This document shows positions 50,285-60,295 of a stretch of 64,000 nucleotides of DNA, piece after piece (positions within the stretch are counted from its first letter, which is position 1; every line of letters begins with the position of its first letter). The notes under the pieces were generated by a model. The model had not been told where the DNA came from. It saw only the letters and a program-made list of their open reading frames with translations, and ran no database searches. Source of the DNA: an uncultured Clostridia bacterium. GTDB taxonomy: Bacteria > Bacillota > Clostridia > Oscillospirales > Oscillospiraceae. The position numbers and the translations under genes are program-made. The stretch lies in assembly GCA_946550725.1 (NCBI GenBank), contig CAMNQX010000007.1, forward strand, positions 1-64,000, written 5' to 3'.

Positions 50285-51412
50285 ATGGCTGTTGTTGGTA
50301 TTGTGGCAGAATACAACCCCTTTCATGTGGGCCATGCCCGCCATCTTTCTCTGGTCCGTCAGCGAGTGGGGGAGGACGCGGTCCTGGTGGTGTGTATGTC
50401 CGGCCACTGGGTGCAGCGGGGGGACTGCGCCGTAACGGACAAATGGACCCGGGCCGCCGCCGCCGCGCGCTTCGGGGCGGATCTGGTGCTGGAGCTGCCC
50501 ACTCCCCTCGCCATGTCCTCAGCGGAGACCTTTGCCCGGGGGGCGGTGTCCATTTTGGCCACCGCAGGCATCGACGCCCTGTCCTTTGGCTGCGAGGTCC
50601 CCGACGGGGCCGCCCTCCAAGCCCTGGCGGACGCTTTGAACAGCCCCGCCTTTGACGCTGACCTCCCCCCTTTGATGGCCCGGGGCCTCTCCTATCCCGC
50701 CGCCCGTCAACAGGCCGCGGCGGCCCTCACCAGCCGGTCGACCGCCGCCCTTCTGGCCATGCCCAACAACAATCTGGCGGTGGAGTACCTCCGCTGTCTG
50801 CCAGATCATGTGACTCCGCTCCCCATTCACCGTCCCGGTGTCCACGATGCGCCCCTGCCCGACCGGGATGATCCCTCCGCCGCCAGCCTCCGCGCCCTTT
50901 TGCGCGCCGGAGAGAGCGCCGACCGCTACCTCACCGCCCCGTGGCAGGGGCAAATCTACGACTTGCGCCATCTGGAGCGCGCCATCCTTTCACGCCTACG
51001 AAGTTTGAACGTGGAAGCGCTGGAGACCTTCCCCGACGCAGGGGACGGCCTGGCCCAGCGGCTTTGGAAGGCCGCCCAGACCGCCGGCTCCCTGGACGAG
51101 CTGTGGGCGGCGGCCAAGACCAAGCGGCTCACCCACGCCCGCCTGCGGCGGGTGACCCTCAGGGCCGCGCTGGCCATCCCCTCTCCTGCGGCCCCCGCCT
51201 ACCTTCGGGTTCTGGCCATGACCGGGCGGGGAGCGGCCCACCTGTCCGCCCTGAAGAAGACCTGCCCCCTCCCTATTGTCACCAAGCCCGCCCAACACAA
51301 GGACCTGCTGGCCGCGGAGGCCGCCCTCACCGACCAGTTTTCCCTGTGCGCCGGCCGTCCTCTCCCCTGCGGGGAGGAATTTCGACACTCCCCTGTTTTA
51401 CTGGACAGTTGA
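50285..51412 (+). CDS. tmcAL: tRNA(Met) cytidine acetate ligase
   Basis: VGIVAEYNPFHVGHARHL, VVCMSGHWVQRGDCA. Confidence 0.9.
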   Translation: MAVVGIVAEYNPFHVGHARHLSLVRQRVGEDAVLVVCMSGHWVQRGDCAVTDKWTRAAAAARFGADLVLELPTPLAMSSAETFARGAVSILATAGIDALSFGCEVPDGAALQALADALNSPAFDADLPPLMARGLSYPAARQQAAAALTSRSTAALLAMPNNNLAVEYLRCLPDHVTPLPIHRPGVHDAPLPDRDDPSAASLRALLRAGESADRYLTAPWQGQIYDLRHLERAILSRLRSLNVEALETFPDAGDGLAQRLWKAAQTAGSLDELWAAAKTKRLTHARLRRVTLRAALAIPSPAAPAYLRVLAMTGRGAAHLSALKKTCPLPIVTKPAQHKDLLAAEAALTDQFSLCAGRPLPCGEEFRHSPVLLDS

Positions 51413-51506
51413 TCCGCTTTTCCGCCTTTTTTCGTCCCAAAGTATTGCCTTGGGCGGGAAAAGGCGGTATACTTATTCGGATATGTATTATAAGGAGGCA
51501 GGGAAT

Positions 51507-52127
51507 ATGAACGTGATGATCATCGGTATCGCCGGGGGCACCGGCTCGGGCAAGACCACCCTGACGGAAAAGCTGGTGGAGCGGTTCGGCCCCAGCGTTT
51601 CCGTGGTCAATCACGACAACTACTACAAGGCCCACGACGAGCTGCCCTATGAGGAACGGTGCAAGCTGAACTACGACCATCCCGACTCCTTCGACACTGA
51701 CTTGATGGTGGCCCACCTGAAGGAGCTGAAGGCGGGCCGGGCCATTGACTGCCCCACCTACGACTACACCGTCCACAACCGCCGCAAGGAGACGGTACGG
51801 GTGGAGCCAAAAAGCGTGGTCATCGTGGAGGGCATTATGATCTTCGAGAATAAGGCCCTTCGCGACCTGATGGATATTAAAATTTTTGTGGACACCGACG
51901 CGGACACCCGCATTTTGCGCCGCATCATGCGGGACGTGAAGGAGCGGGGCCGCAGCCTGGATTCGGTGGTGAACCAGTATTTGACCACGGTCAAGCCCAT
52001 GCACGAGCAGTACGTCCAGCCCTCCAAGCGGTACGCCGACATCGTGGTGCTGGAGGGCGGCCACAATTTAGTGGCGCTGGACATGATCATTCAGAGAGTG
52101 CAGAGCCACTTGGAGGCAGAGGGGTGA
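51507..52127 (+). CDS. udk: Uridine kinase
   Basis: IIGIAGGTGSGKTTLTEKL, NHDNYYKAHDELP, CPTYDYTVHNR. Confidence 0.95.
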   Translation: MNVMIIGIAGGTGSGKTTLTEKLVERFGPSVSVVNHDNYYKAHDELPYEERCKLNYDHPDSFDTDLMVAHLKELKAGRAIDCPTYDYTVHNRRKETVRVEPKSVVIVEGIMIFENKALRDLMDIKIFVDTDADTRILRRIMRDVKERGRSLDSVVNQYLTTVKPMHEQYVQPSKRYADIVVLEGGHNLVALDMIIQRVQSHLEAEG

Positions 52128-52130
52128 TTT

Positions 52131-52256
52131 GTAGGGGCGGGTTCCAAACCCGCCCACAAACGCCTGTCTTCGTATACGGGCCGATGAGGACATCGGCCCC
52201 TACAAAGGTAATGAACGGTTCGGTAGGACCGTAGGGGCGGATGTCCTCATCCGCCC
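52131..52256. repeat. Composite GTAGGGG hairpin repeat (three hairpins)
   Basis: GGGCGGGTTccaAACCCGCCC; GGGCCGATGaggaCATCGGCCC; GGGCGGATGtcctCATCCGCCC. Confidence 0.9.
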
Positions 52257-52326
52257 ACATAACAAGCGCAGGGAACCTTTTTCCCCTTCTCACGTCCAAG
52301 TAGTCGTTTGAAAGGAGTGTTACACC

Positions 52327-53058
52327 ATGAAACAACGTATGACCGCTTTGCTTTTGGCTCTGGGCCTGACGGTGGGCCTTGCGGCCTGCAGCTCCAAGAC
52401 TCCCGTTCCCGACGAGAGCGTCTCCCCCTCCCCCGATGCTACGGAGGCCGTCTCTCCCACCCCTGACGTGACCCCCGATCCCGATCCCACCGAGGGTGTT
52501 TCCACCCAGCAGCCCGACGTGACCGAGCTTCCCGACAAGGGCACGCCGCCCCCGGAGGTGACCAGCACGCCCATCGGCGATCCTACCGCGCCCCCTGACA
52601 CGGCGCAGCCCTCTTCCACCCCCAAGCCTACACCGGAGCCCGACCCCGTTGAGCCTTCCGACACCCCCTCCATCGCGGTCCCTGCCGCCAGCGAAGTGTA
52701 CGCCGCGGTGTCCAAGTCTGCCGGGGGCACCACCGCCACCATGGATGCGTCCTCTGTGCTGGAGAACTTCTACGACCTCTCCGCCGATGATCTGGAGGAC
52801 TATGTCCTCTACATCCCTGAGCTGAGCGCCAACATTGAGGAGATTTTTATCGTCCGCGCCAAGCCGGGCAAGGCCAGCGCGGTGAAGTCCGCCTGCGAGA
52901 CCCGTCTGGCCCAACTTCAGGAGGACGCGGAACTGTACCCCGCCACCGGCGCTTATGTGGCAAGCTATCAGCTGGTCACCGAAGGGGACTGGGTGCTGTT
53001 CTGCGTGTGCCCTGATTCCTCCGGGGCGGTTAAAGCGTTCCAAGATTGCGTAAGATAA
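52327..53058 (+). CDS. Lipoprotein with Pro/Thr-rich linker and DUF4358-like C-terminal domain
   Basis: Lipobox LTVGLAACSSK; low-complexity linker; C-terminal ELSANIEEIFIVRAKPGKASAVKSACETRL. Confidence 0.8.
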   Translation: MKQRMTALLLALGLTVGLAACSSKTPVPDESVSPSPDATEAVSPTPDVTPDPDPTEGVSTQQPDVTELPDKGTPPPEVTSTPIGDPTAPPDTAQPSSTPKPTPEPDPVEPSDTPSIAVPAASEVYAAVSKSAGGTTATMDASSVLENFYDLSADDLEDYVLYIPELSANIEEIFIVRAKPGKASAVKSACETRLAQLQEDAELYPATGAYVASYQLVTEGDWVLFCVCPDSSGAVKAFQDCVR

Positions 53059-53084
53059 AGAAAACGTAAGCCCGGAGGCGTTCT

Positions 53085-54500
53085 ATGGTCTTTTCAACTC
53101 CCTTTTTCCTGTTCTTCTACCTCCCCATCGTGCTGGCGGTGTATTACATTACGCCGCTGAAGTTCCGCAACGCCGTTCTGCTTCTCCTCAACCTGATTTT
53201 CTACGGCTGGGGCGAGCCGGTGTATATCCTCATCATGTTCGCCTCCATCGCCATCGACTACACCCACGGCCTGCTGGTCACCCGCTGCCAGGCCAAGGGC
53301 AACGACAAGGGCGCGCGGCTGGCGGTGGCCTCGTCGGTGATCTTCAACCTGGCCCTGCTGGGGGTATTTAAGTACAGCGACTTTGTCATCAGCAACCTCA
53401 ACGCCCTGCTGGGCACCGCCATTCCCCTCACGGGGCTGAAGCTGCCCATCGGCATCTCCTTCTACACCTTCCAGACCATGTCCTACACCATCGACGTGTA
53501 CCGGGGCGACGCCAAGGCCCAGAAGAACATCGTCACCTTCGGCACCTTTGTCACCCTGTTCCCCCAGCTTATCGCCGGACCGATCATCAAATATAAGGAC
53601 CTGGATGACCAGCTGGAACACCGTACCCACTCCCCCGAACAGTTTGCCGCCGGGGTACAGACCTTTGTGGTGGGCCTGGCCAAAAAGGTGCTCATCGCCA
53701 ACAACATCGGCTCCCTGTGGGACGCCATCAAGGCCACCGAATTAAGCGGCCTCACCGTGGTGGGTGCGTGGCTGGGCGCGGCCGTCTGCGCGTTGCAGCT
53801 TTACTTCGATTTCTCCGGGTACTCGGACATGGCCATCGGCCTGGGGCGGATGCTGGGCTTCGAGTTCCTGAAAAACTTCGACTACCCCTTCATCTCCAAA
53901 AGTGTTTCCGAGTTCTGGCGGCGGTGGCACATCTCCCTGGGCAGCTGGTTCCGGGAGTATGTGTACTTCCCCCTGGGGGGCAGCCGCAAGGGCAAGTGGC
54001 GCACCTGCCTCAACCTCTTGATCGTGTGGACCCTCACCGGTGTCTGGCACGGCGCGGCCTGGAACTTTGTGCTGTGGGGACTTTACTTCGGCGTCCTCAT
54101 CCTCTGTGAGCGGGTCCTTTGGGGCAAGGCGCTGGAAAAGCTTCCCGGCTGGGTCCGGCACGTCTACACCCTCTTCCTGGTCACCGTCAGCTTCGCCATT
54201 TTTGGCGTGGAGGACATGGCCAAGCTGCCGGGCTACCTGGCCGCCATGTTTGGCTTTGCCGGGGGCGGCGTGGTGAACGCCACCACCCTCTATTACCTTC
54301 GGGGCTACCTCCCGGTGCTGGTCATTTCCCTGGTGGCCTCCACCCCCTGGATCTCCGGGCTGGTGAAGCAACACCTGTCCGTGGATCGCTCCAAGGCGGG
54401 CCGGGTCCTGCTCCCGGTGGGCCTGATGGCGGGGCTGATCCTGTGCACCGCCTATCTGGTGGACGCCACCTACAATCCGTTTTTGTACTTCCGCTTCTGA
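53085..54500 (+). CDS. MBOAT family O-acyltransferase (AlgI-like)
   Basis: Multi-TM; FYTFQTMSYTIDVYRGD, FRRWHISLGSWFREYVYFPLGGSRKG-type motif, GVWHGAAWNFVLWGLYFG. Confidence 0.94.
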   Translation: MVFSTPFFLFFYLPIVLAVYYITPLKFRNAVLLLLNLIFYGWGEPVYILIMFASIAIDYTHGLLVTRCQAKGNDKGARLAVASSVIFNLALLGVFKYSDFVISNLNALLGTAIPLTGLKLPIGISFYTFQTMSYTIDVYRGDAKAQKNIVTFGTFVTLFPQLIAGPIIKYKDLDDQLEHRTHSPEQFAAGVQTFVVGLAKKVLIANNIGSLWDAIKATELSGLTVVGAWLGAAVCALQLYFDFSGYSDMAIGLGRMLGFEFLKNFDYPFISKSVSEFWRRWHISLGSWFREYVYFPLGGSRKGKWRTCLNLLIVWTLTGVWHGAAWNFVLWGLYFGVLILCERVLWGKALEKLPGWVRHVYTLFLVTVSFAIFGVEDMAKLPGYLAAMFGFAGGGVVNATTLYYLRGYLPVLVISLVASTPWISGLVKQHLSVDRSKAGRVLLPVGLMAGLILCTAYLVDATYNPFLYFRF

Positions 54501-54504
54501 ATCC

Positions 54505-54583
54505 GTAGGGGCCGATGTCCCCATCGGCCCATCCATTGATACGGCAGGCACTTTCACCGGGCCGCTGGGGACAGCGGCCCCTA
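54505..54583. repeat. GTAGGGG hairpin repeat pair
   Basis: GGGCCGATGtcccCATCGGCCC and GGGCCGCTGgggaCAGCGGCCCCTAC. Confidence 0.9.
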
Positions 54584-54602
54584 CAAAGAAGGAGAGTTTC
54601 AT

Positions 54603-55748
54603 ATGTCAAAGAAATACGCCGTTTTCATCACCTGTCTGTTTCTCGCCTTCCTGGGCATTTTTGCCGCGGCCAACGCGGTGACCCCCGACAAGGACTTCTC
54701 CCCCATGGAAAACCGCGCCCTGGCCCAGATGCCGGAGCTGTCCGGGGACGCTCTACTCAGCGGCTCCTTTATGGAGGACTTTGAAAGCTACGTCACCGAC
54801 CAATTTGTCCTCCGGGACCAGTGGATCGCCCTGAAGGCCGGGGCGGAGTATGCCTCGGGCAAGAAGGAAAACAACGGGGTCTACATCTGCGATGAGCACA
54901 CCCTCATCGCCCGCTTCGACCCTCCTGCCAACGACCGGGCCAAGAAGCGCATTGACGACAACTTCGGCTATGTGGAGAAGCTGGCGGGCCTCACCGACGT
55001 GCCCGTCTACTTCTCCCTCATTCCCGGCAAGGTGAGCGTGTGGGCGGACCTCCTCCCCGAGGGCGCCCCCAACGACGACGAGGGGCAGTATATTGCCCGG
55101 GGCGCGGCCCTCCAAGGCCCCAAATGGCTGGACGCCGCCACCACCCTCAACGCCCACAAGGACGAATATATCTTCTACCGCACCGACCACCACTGGACCA
55201 CCCTGGGGGCCTATTACGCCTACGCCGCCCTGGCGGAGGGCATGGGTCTGGAGCCGATGCCCCTCAGCTCCTTTGACCGCCAGGTGGTCTCCCAGGAGTT
55301 TTTCGGCACCACCTTTTCCTCCTCCGGGGTGCGCTGGCTGGAGCCGGACACCATGGAGTTCTTCGTTCCCCAGGAGGCGGCCACGGTGACCAACTACTTT
55401 GACGGCACTCCCACCGAGGGCCAGCTCTATGACCTCTCCAAGCTCTCGGAAAAGGACAAGTATTCCGCCTTCCTGGGGGGCAATAAGCCCCTGACGGTAG
55501 TGAAGTCCAACGTGGCCCCGGAAGGCGCGCCCAAGCTCATGCTCATCCGGGACTCCTACGCCGACTCCATGGCCCCCTTCCTCTGCTACCACTTCTCCGA
55601 GATCCACCTGGTGGACCCCCGGTACTACAAGACCTCCATGGCCCAGTACGTGAAGGACAACGCCATCGACCAGGTGCTGGTGATGTACGCCGTGAACAAC
55701 TTCGTCAAGGACGGGAATCTGTTTGTCCTGGGCATGGCGGCGAAGTAA
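54603..55748 (+). CDS. DHHW-family / AlgX-J-like protein
   Basis: FSPMENRALAQMPELS, YRTDHHWTTLGAYYAY, LMLIRDSYADSMAPFL. Confidence 0.88.
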   Translation: MSKKYAVFITCLFLAFLGIFAAANAVTPDKDFSPMENRALAQMPELSGDALLSGSFMEDFESYVTDQFVLRDQWIALKAGAEYASGKKENNGVYICDEHTLIARFDPPANDRAKKRIDDNFGYVEKLAGLTDVPVYFSLIPGKVSVWADLLPEGAPNDDEGQYIARGAALQGPKWLDAATTLNAHKDEYIFYRTDHHWTTLGAYYAYAALAEGMGLEPMPLSSFDRQVVSQEFFGTTFSSSGVRWLEPDTMEFFVPQEAATVTNYFDGTPTEGQLYDLSKLSEKDKYSAFLGGNKPLTVVKSNVAPEGAPKLMLIRDSYADSMAPFLCYHFSEIHLVDPRYYKTSMAQYVKDNAIDQVLVMYAVNNFVKDGNLFVLGMAAK

Positions 55749-55754
55749 ACAGGT

Positions 55755-56303
55755 ATGCTTTATCAACAGACCGTGCGCCTGAAAAACGGCGAGGCGTGCC
55801 TGATCCGCAGCGGCTGTGCCGCCGACGGACAGGCGGCACACGATAACTTTAATCTGACCCACGGACAGACGGATTTTTTGCTATCCTACCCGGACGAAAA
55901 CAGCTTTGATGTGGAGCAAGAGGGACAATTTTTGGCCCAACGGGAAGCCGATCCCCGAGCGGTGGAGCTGTGCGCCTTTTTCCATGACCGGCTGGTGGGC
56001 ACGGCGGGCATCGAGGCCGTGGGCACAAAAGACAAGGTCAAGCACCGGGCCGAATTGGGCATCAGCGTGGAAAAGGAATATTGGGGCCTGGGCATTGGGC
56101 GGGCTTTGACGGCGGCCTGCATCGAATGTGCCCGGCAAGCCGGGTATCATCAGCTGGAGCTGGACGTTGTCCGGGAAAACGCCGCCGCCATCGCCCTATA
56201 TCAAAGTCTTGGCTTTGTGGAATACGGCCGCAACCCCAAGGGCTTCCACTCCCGGCTTACCGGCTGGCAGGAGCTGATCCTCATGCGGCTGGAGCTGGTT
56301 TGA
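55755..56303 (+). CDS. GNAT family N-acetyltransferase
   Basis: ELGISVEKEYWGLGIGRALTAACIECARQAGYHQLELDVVRENAAAIALYQSLGF. Confidence 0.93.
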   Translation: MLYQQTVRLKNGEACLIRSGCAADGQAAHDNFNLTHGQTDFLLSYPDENSFDVEQEGQFLAQREADPRAVELCAFFHDRLVGTAGIEAVGTKDKVKHRAELGISVEKEYWGLGIGRALTAACIECARQAGYHQLELDVVRENAAAIALYQSLGFVEYGRNPKGFHSRLTGWQELILMRLELV

Positions 56304-56315
56304 GCGGTACATCAC

Positions 56316-56350
56316 AAACGCCCGGCAGTCAAAAGACTGCCGGGCGTTTT
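56316..56350. terminator. Bidirectional terminator
   Basis: AAACGCCCGGCAGTC-AAAA-GACTGCCGGGCGTTTT. Confidence 0.9.
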
Positions 56351-56352
56351 CC

Positions 56353-57210
56353 TTATCCTCTGTGAAACCCCTTGTAGCTCCCCACCTGGGTGATGCCCTC
56401 CGCCAGATCCTTGCGGTACAGGGGATCGTCGGGGTCCAGGGAGTTGATATCGAAGCCGTCGCTCCCCGCCTTGCCCGTGGAGTGGAGGTACTTCCCCTCC
56501 CCCATATACATGGCCACATGGCCGGGGAAAAACAGCAGGTCGCCCACGTCCATGTCCTCCTTGGGGATCTCCACCAGGTCAAACTCCGGCTTGATGTGGG
56601 CGTCCCGGTAGATGGTGATGCCGTTCAAAAGGTAGGCCATAGACACCAGTCCCGAGCAGTCGATACCCAGCGGGCTTTTCCCTCCCCAGCGGTAGTGGGT
56701 CCGGCGGTAGAGCATCGCCGTGTCCACCAGCCGTTGACGCAGCTCCTTTTCAGGTAGCTCAATGGGCTTATCGTAGTACGTATCCAGCCAGCTGGCGCGG
56801 ACATAGCCCTCGCTGCCGTCGGGCAGGGACACCATCTGCCAGCCGTTGGGCTTGCCCGTCTCGGGGTCGGTCTCCGGCGGCTCCGTCACCGCCACCACCG
56901 CCCCCATGGTCAGGGTCACGATGGGCCAGGACTGCACCTTGGGGTGGTGCATCACGTCCACGGTGTTTTTGTGCAGGACCACCTTCTTGGGCAGCTTCGC
57001 CCATTCCTCCGCGGCCTGGTCCCCGATGGCCAGACAGCCCACCGGGGCGTAGCCCTCATAGCGGTATGGGGTCCTGATCTTCCAATAGCCGGGGGTGGTC
57101 TGCTCCAGCACCTCCACCACCATGCCAAAGAGGGCCTCGTCCGCCAGCTCACAGTCGTGGCGGGGCTGGGTCATCAGCGGACAGAGAGGACAGATCACAA
57201 CAGCTTTCAT
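56353..57210 (-). CDS. NlpC/P60 (C40) cell-wall peptidase with SH3-like domains
   Basis: YRWGGKSPLGIDCSGLVSMAYLLNG, DVGDLLFFPGHVAMYMGEGKYLHSTG. Confidence 0.93.
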   Translation of the reverse strand: MKAVVICPLCPLMTQPRHDCELADEALFGMVVEVLEQTTPGYWKIRTPYRYEGYAPVGCLAIGDQAAEEWAKLPKKVVLHKNTVDVMHHPKVQSWPIVTLTMGAVVAVTEPPETDPETGKPNGWQMVSLPDGSEGYVRASWLDTYYDKPIELPEKELRQRLVDTAMLYRRTHYRWGGKSPLGIDCSGLVSMAYLLNGITIYRDAHIKPEFDLVEIPKEDMDVGDLLFFPGHVAMYMGEGKYLHSTGKAGSDGFDINSLDPDDPLYRKDLAEGITQVGSYKGFHRG

Positions 57211-58121
57211 TCCAGCACCTCCAGGGTCTTTTTCGTCGCGTCCAGCCGCACCCGCGCGCCCAAGGGCAAGGCCACGCTGGGCAGGGAGTGGCCGCAGGGG
57301 ATATGCTTCAGCACCGGGCAGTTGAGACCGCCCAGCAGCTCAACGATCACCTTGTCCAACGAGAGGGTGGGCTTGTCGTCGGCGGGCACGCAGTCCGTCC
57401 AGTAGCCCAGCACCACCCCGGCGCAAGCGTCCAGCTTCCCGGCGTTGCGCAGGTGGGTGAGCATCCCGTCGATGCGGTAAGGCTCTTCCTCGATGTCCTC
57501 CAAAAAGAGGATGTTCCCGGCGGTCTCCACCTCCCAGGGCGTGCCCAGGCTGGCCGCCACCAGAGAGAGGTTGCCCCCCACCAGGCGGCCCTCCCCCGCG
57601 CCGGGTACCAGCGTCTCCGCCGCCCACCCCTCGGGATAAGGCAACACCTTTGACCCGCCGCCGAACAGCGCCCAGCGCAGCTCGGCCATGGTAAAGGGGT
57701 CGGTCTCTTGATAATATTCGGTGGACGGCATCACCGTGTGCCATGTGGTCAGCCCCCGGTTATTGAGGGGAATGTGCAGGGCGGTCACGTCGCTGTACCC
57801 GGAGAAAAACTTCCCCGTAGCCGCCATGGCGTCCAGGTCCAGCATGGGCAGAAGCCGCCCCGCGCCGTACCCGCCCCGGATGGAAATCACCCCGGCGATA
57901 TCCGGGTCCAAAAACGCGTCCATCAGGTCCTTCGCCCGCTGGGCGTCGGTGGCGGCAAAGTTTCCATGTCGGTTTACATAATAGCAAGTCGGATAGACCA
58001 CAGGTTCCAGCCCCAGGGCCTTAACTGCGTTGACCGCCGGCTCTAACCGTTCTTCCGGAACCGCAGACGAGGCGCACACCAGAGCCACCCGGTCCCCGGG
58101 TCGAAGATGTGGAGTTGACAT
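57207..58121 (-). CDS. LD-carboxypeptidase (S66 family)
   Basis: GVISIRGGYGAGRLLPMLD, FSGYSDVTALH, FLEDIEEEPYRIDGMLTHLR. Confidence 0.94.
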   Translation of the reverse strand: MSTPHLRPGDRVALVCASSAVPEERLEPAVNAVKALGLEPVVYPTCYYVNRHGNFAATDAQRAKDLMDAFLDPDIAGVISIRGGYGAGRLLPMLDLDAMAATGKFFSGYSDVTALHIPLNNRGLTTWHTVMPSTEYYQETDPFTMAELRWALFGGGSKVLPYPEGWAAETLVPGAGEGRLVGGNLSLVAASLGTPWEVETAGNILFLEDIEEEPYRIDGMLTHLRNAGKLDACAGVVLGYWTDCVPADDKPTLSLDKVIVELLGGLNCPVLKHIPCGHSLPSVALPLGARVRLDATKKTLEVLE

Positions 58122-58146
58122 AATATCACCTCATATTGCAAAAATG

Positions 58147-58269
58147 CAGGGGCGGCTGTCCTCAGCCGCCCGCCCAGCATGGAACCACATGGCGGGCCGA
58201 TGAGGACATCGGCCCCTACAAAAGAAACGAACGGTTTGGTGGGATCGTAGGGGCGCACAGTGTGCGCCC
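58147..58269. repeat. Composite GTAGGGG hairpin repeat (three hairpins)
   Basis: GGGCGGCTGtcctCAGCCGCCC; GGGCCGATGaggaCATCGGCCC; GGGCGCACAGTGTGCGCCC. Confidence 0.9.
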
Positions 58270-58295
58270 GACGTTTTATATGGACACAGGCCCGC

Positions 58296-59246
58296 TTATT
58301 GCCCTAGCTTGTTGCGGTAACCGTCCAGCTCCCGCTGGTTGCCCAGGACAAAATGCCCCGGCTCCAGCTCCGTCCACTCCGGTTTGTCCTGCTCGTAGTG
58401 GTGGCAGGAGGGGTCGTACACCACCAGCTTCTTGTCCCGCTCCCGGATGGGGTCGGGCATGGGGATGGCGGAGAGGAGGGCGTTGGTGTAGGGGTGGAGG
58501 GGGTGGGAAAACAGTTGCTCGCTGGAGGCCAGCTCCATGAGCTGTCCCTTGTAGATGACCCCGATGCGGTCGGAGATGAACCGCACCACCGAGAGGTCGT
58601 GGGCGATAAACAGGTAGGTCAACCCCCGCTCCTTCTGGAGCCTGGACATGAGGTTCAGGACCTGGGCGCGGATGGACACGTCCAAAGCGGAGATCGGCTC
58701 GTCGGCGATGATGAATTCCGGCTCCATGATGAGGGCGCGGGCGATGCCGATGCGCTGGCGCTGGCCGCCGGAGAACTCGTGGGGGAAGCGGCTGGCGAAC
58801 TCAGGCAGCAGCCCCACGTCCTCCAGGGCCTTGGCCACCTTCTCCTCCCGCCGCTCCTTCGTCAGGTCGTGGCCCAGGTTCAACAGGCCCTCGGAGACGA
58901 TATAGTCCACCTTGGCCCGTTCGTTCAGCGAGGCCATGGGGTCCTGGAAGATCATTTGAATTTTCCGGGTCAGAGCCTTGTCCTCCTGGGGGGACAGCTT
59001 GCCGGAGATGCGCTTTCCCTGATAGCGCACCTCGCCCCCGGCCACGGGGTTGACCCGGATGATGGCCCGGCCGATGGTGGTCTTGCCTGAGCCGGACTCT
59101 CCCACCAGGCCAAAGGTCTCTCCCTTATTGATGTGGAAGGTCACGCCGCGCACCGCGTGGAAGGGGTGGCGGTGGGAGCCGAAGTCCACCCGGAGGTCGT
59201 CCACCTCCACCAGCGGACGGCCGGTCACGTTTTGCTCACTGGACAC
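58296..59246 (-). CDS. oppF: Oligopeptide ABC transporter ATP-binding protein
   Basis: [32 protein letters not shown]-type signature, ADEPISALD. Confidence 0.94.
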   Translation of the reverse strand: MSSEQNVTGRPLVEVDDLRVDFGSHRHPFHAVRGVTFHINKGETFGLVGESGSGKTTIGRAIIRVNPVAGGEVRYQGKRISGKLSPQEDKALTRKIQMIFQDPMASLNERAKVDYIVSEGLLNLGHDLTKERREEKVAKALEDVGLLPEFASRFPHEFSGGQRQRIGIARALIMEPEFIIADEPISALDVSIRAQVLNLMSRLQKERGLTYLFIAHDLSVVRFISDRIGVIYKGQLMELASSEQLFSHPLHPYTNALLSAIPMPDPIRERDKKLVVYDPSCHHYEQDKPEWTELEPGHFVLGNQRELDGYRNKLGQ

Positions 59247-60282
59247 GAAGGCTCACCCCCTGCTCTTTCAGATGACGGATGCGCTCTGGGGCCTCCACCT
59301 TGGGGGCGCGGGGGTCCAAAAGCCAGGTGCGGGCCTTGTGGGTGGGGCTGACCTCAAAAAAGGGAGGCCGCTCCACAAAGTCAATGTTCAGCGCCTTGGG
59401 GTTGCGGGGGGCAAAGGCGTCCCCGTGGACCTCCACAAAGAGGTTGGGAGGCGTGCCCTCGATGGCGTACAGCGGCTCCCCCTTCACCCCCAGCTGGGGC
59501 AGAGAGGACAGCAACGCCCAGGTGTAGGGGTGCTTGGGGTCATAAAAGACCTCCTCGCACTTGCCGATCTCCACGATGTCCCCGGCGTACATGACCGCGA
59601 TACGGTCGGCCACGTTGGCCACCACACCCAGGTCATGGGTGATGTAGATGGTGGTGAGCTTATACTTCTTCTGCAGGTCCTTAATGAGGCCCAAAATTTG
59701 CGCCTGGATGGTCACGTCCAGGGCGGTGGTGGGTTCGTCGCAGATGAGCACCTGGGGCTTGCAGGCGATGGCGATGGCGATGACCACCCGCTGGCGCATG
59801 CCGCCGGAAAACTCGTGGGGGTACTGGTGGTAGCGGCGCTCGGCGTCGTCAATGCCCACGTCCTTCAGTGCCTCCACCGCCGCGGCGTGGGCGGCGGCGC
59901 CCTTCAGGCCCTGGTGCAGCTCCACCGCCTCCTGGATCTGCCAGCCCACGGTCTTCAGGGGGTTCAGGGAGGTCATGGGGTCCTGCATGACCATGGCGAT
60001 CTCCTTGCCCCGAATTTTGCGCCACTGGGCCTCGGTTTTCAGCGCGGTGAGATCGGTATCCTTATACCACAGCTCCCCGCCGGTAATGGCGCCGTTGGCG
60101 TCGGTAAGGCCCATGAAGGTCTTAGTGAACACGCTCTTGCCCGAGCCGGACTCCCCCACGATGGCCAGGGACTCTCCCTTGTAAACGTCCAGGGAGATGC
60201 CCCGCAGGGCGGTCATCACCTTGCCCCGGAGGGTGAATTTCAGTTCCAGATCCTTGGCGGACAAAATCGGTTTTTCTTCCAT
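59236..60282 (-). CDS. oppD: Oligopeptide ABC transporter ATP-binding protein
   Basis: [50 protein letters not shown]. Confidence 0.95.
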   Translation of the reverse strand: MEEKPILSAKDLELKFTLRGKVMTALRGISLDVYKGESLAIVGESGSGKSVFTKTFMGLTDANGAITGGELWYKDTDLTALKTEAQWRKIRGKEIAMVMQDPMTSLNPLKTVGWQIQEAVELHQGLKGAAAHAAAVEALKDVGIDDAERRYHQYPHEFSGGMRQRVVIAIAIACKPQVLICDEPTTALDVTIQAQILGLIKDLQKKYKLTTIYITHDLGVVANVADRIAVMYAGDIVEIGKCEEVFYDPKHPYTWALLSSLPQLGVKGEPLYAIEGTPPNLFVEVHGDAFAPRNPKALNIDFVERPPFFEVSPTHKARTWLLDPRAPKVEAPERIRHLKEQGVSLRVQ

Positions 60283-60295
60283 GGTTTTGCCCTCC

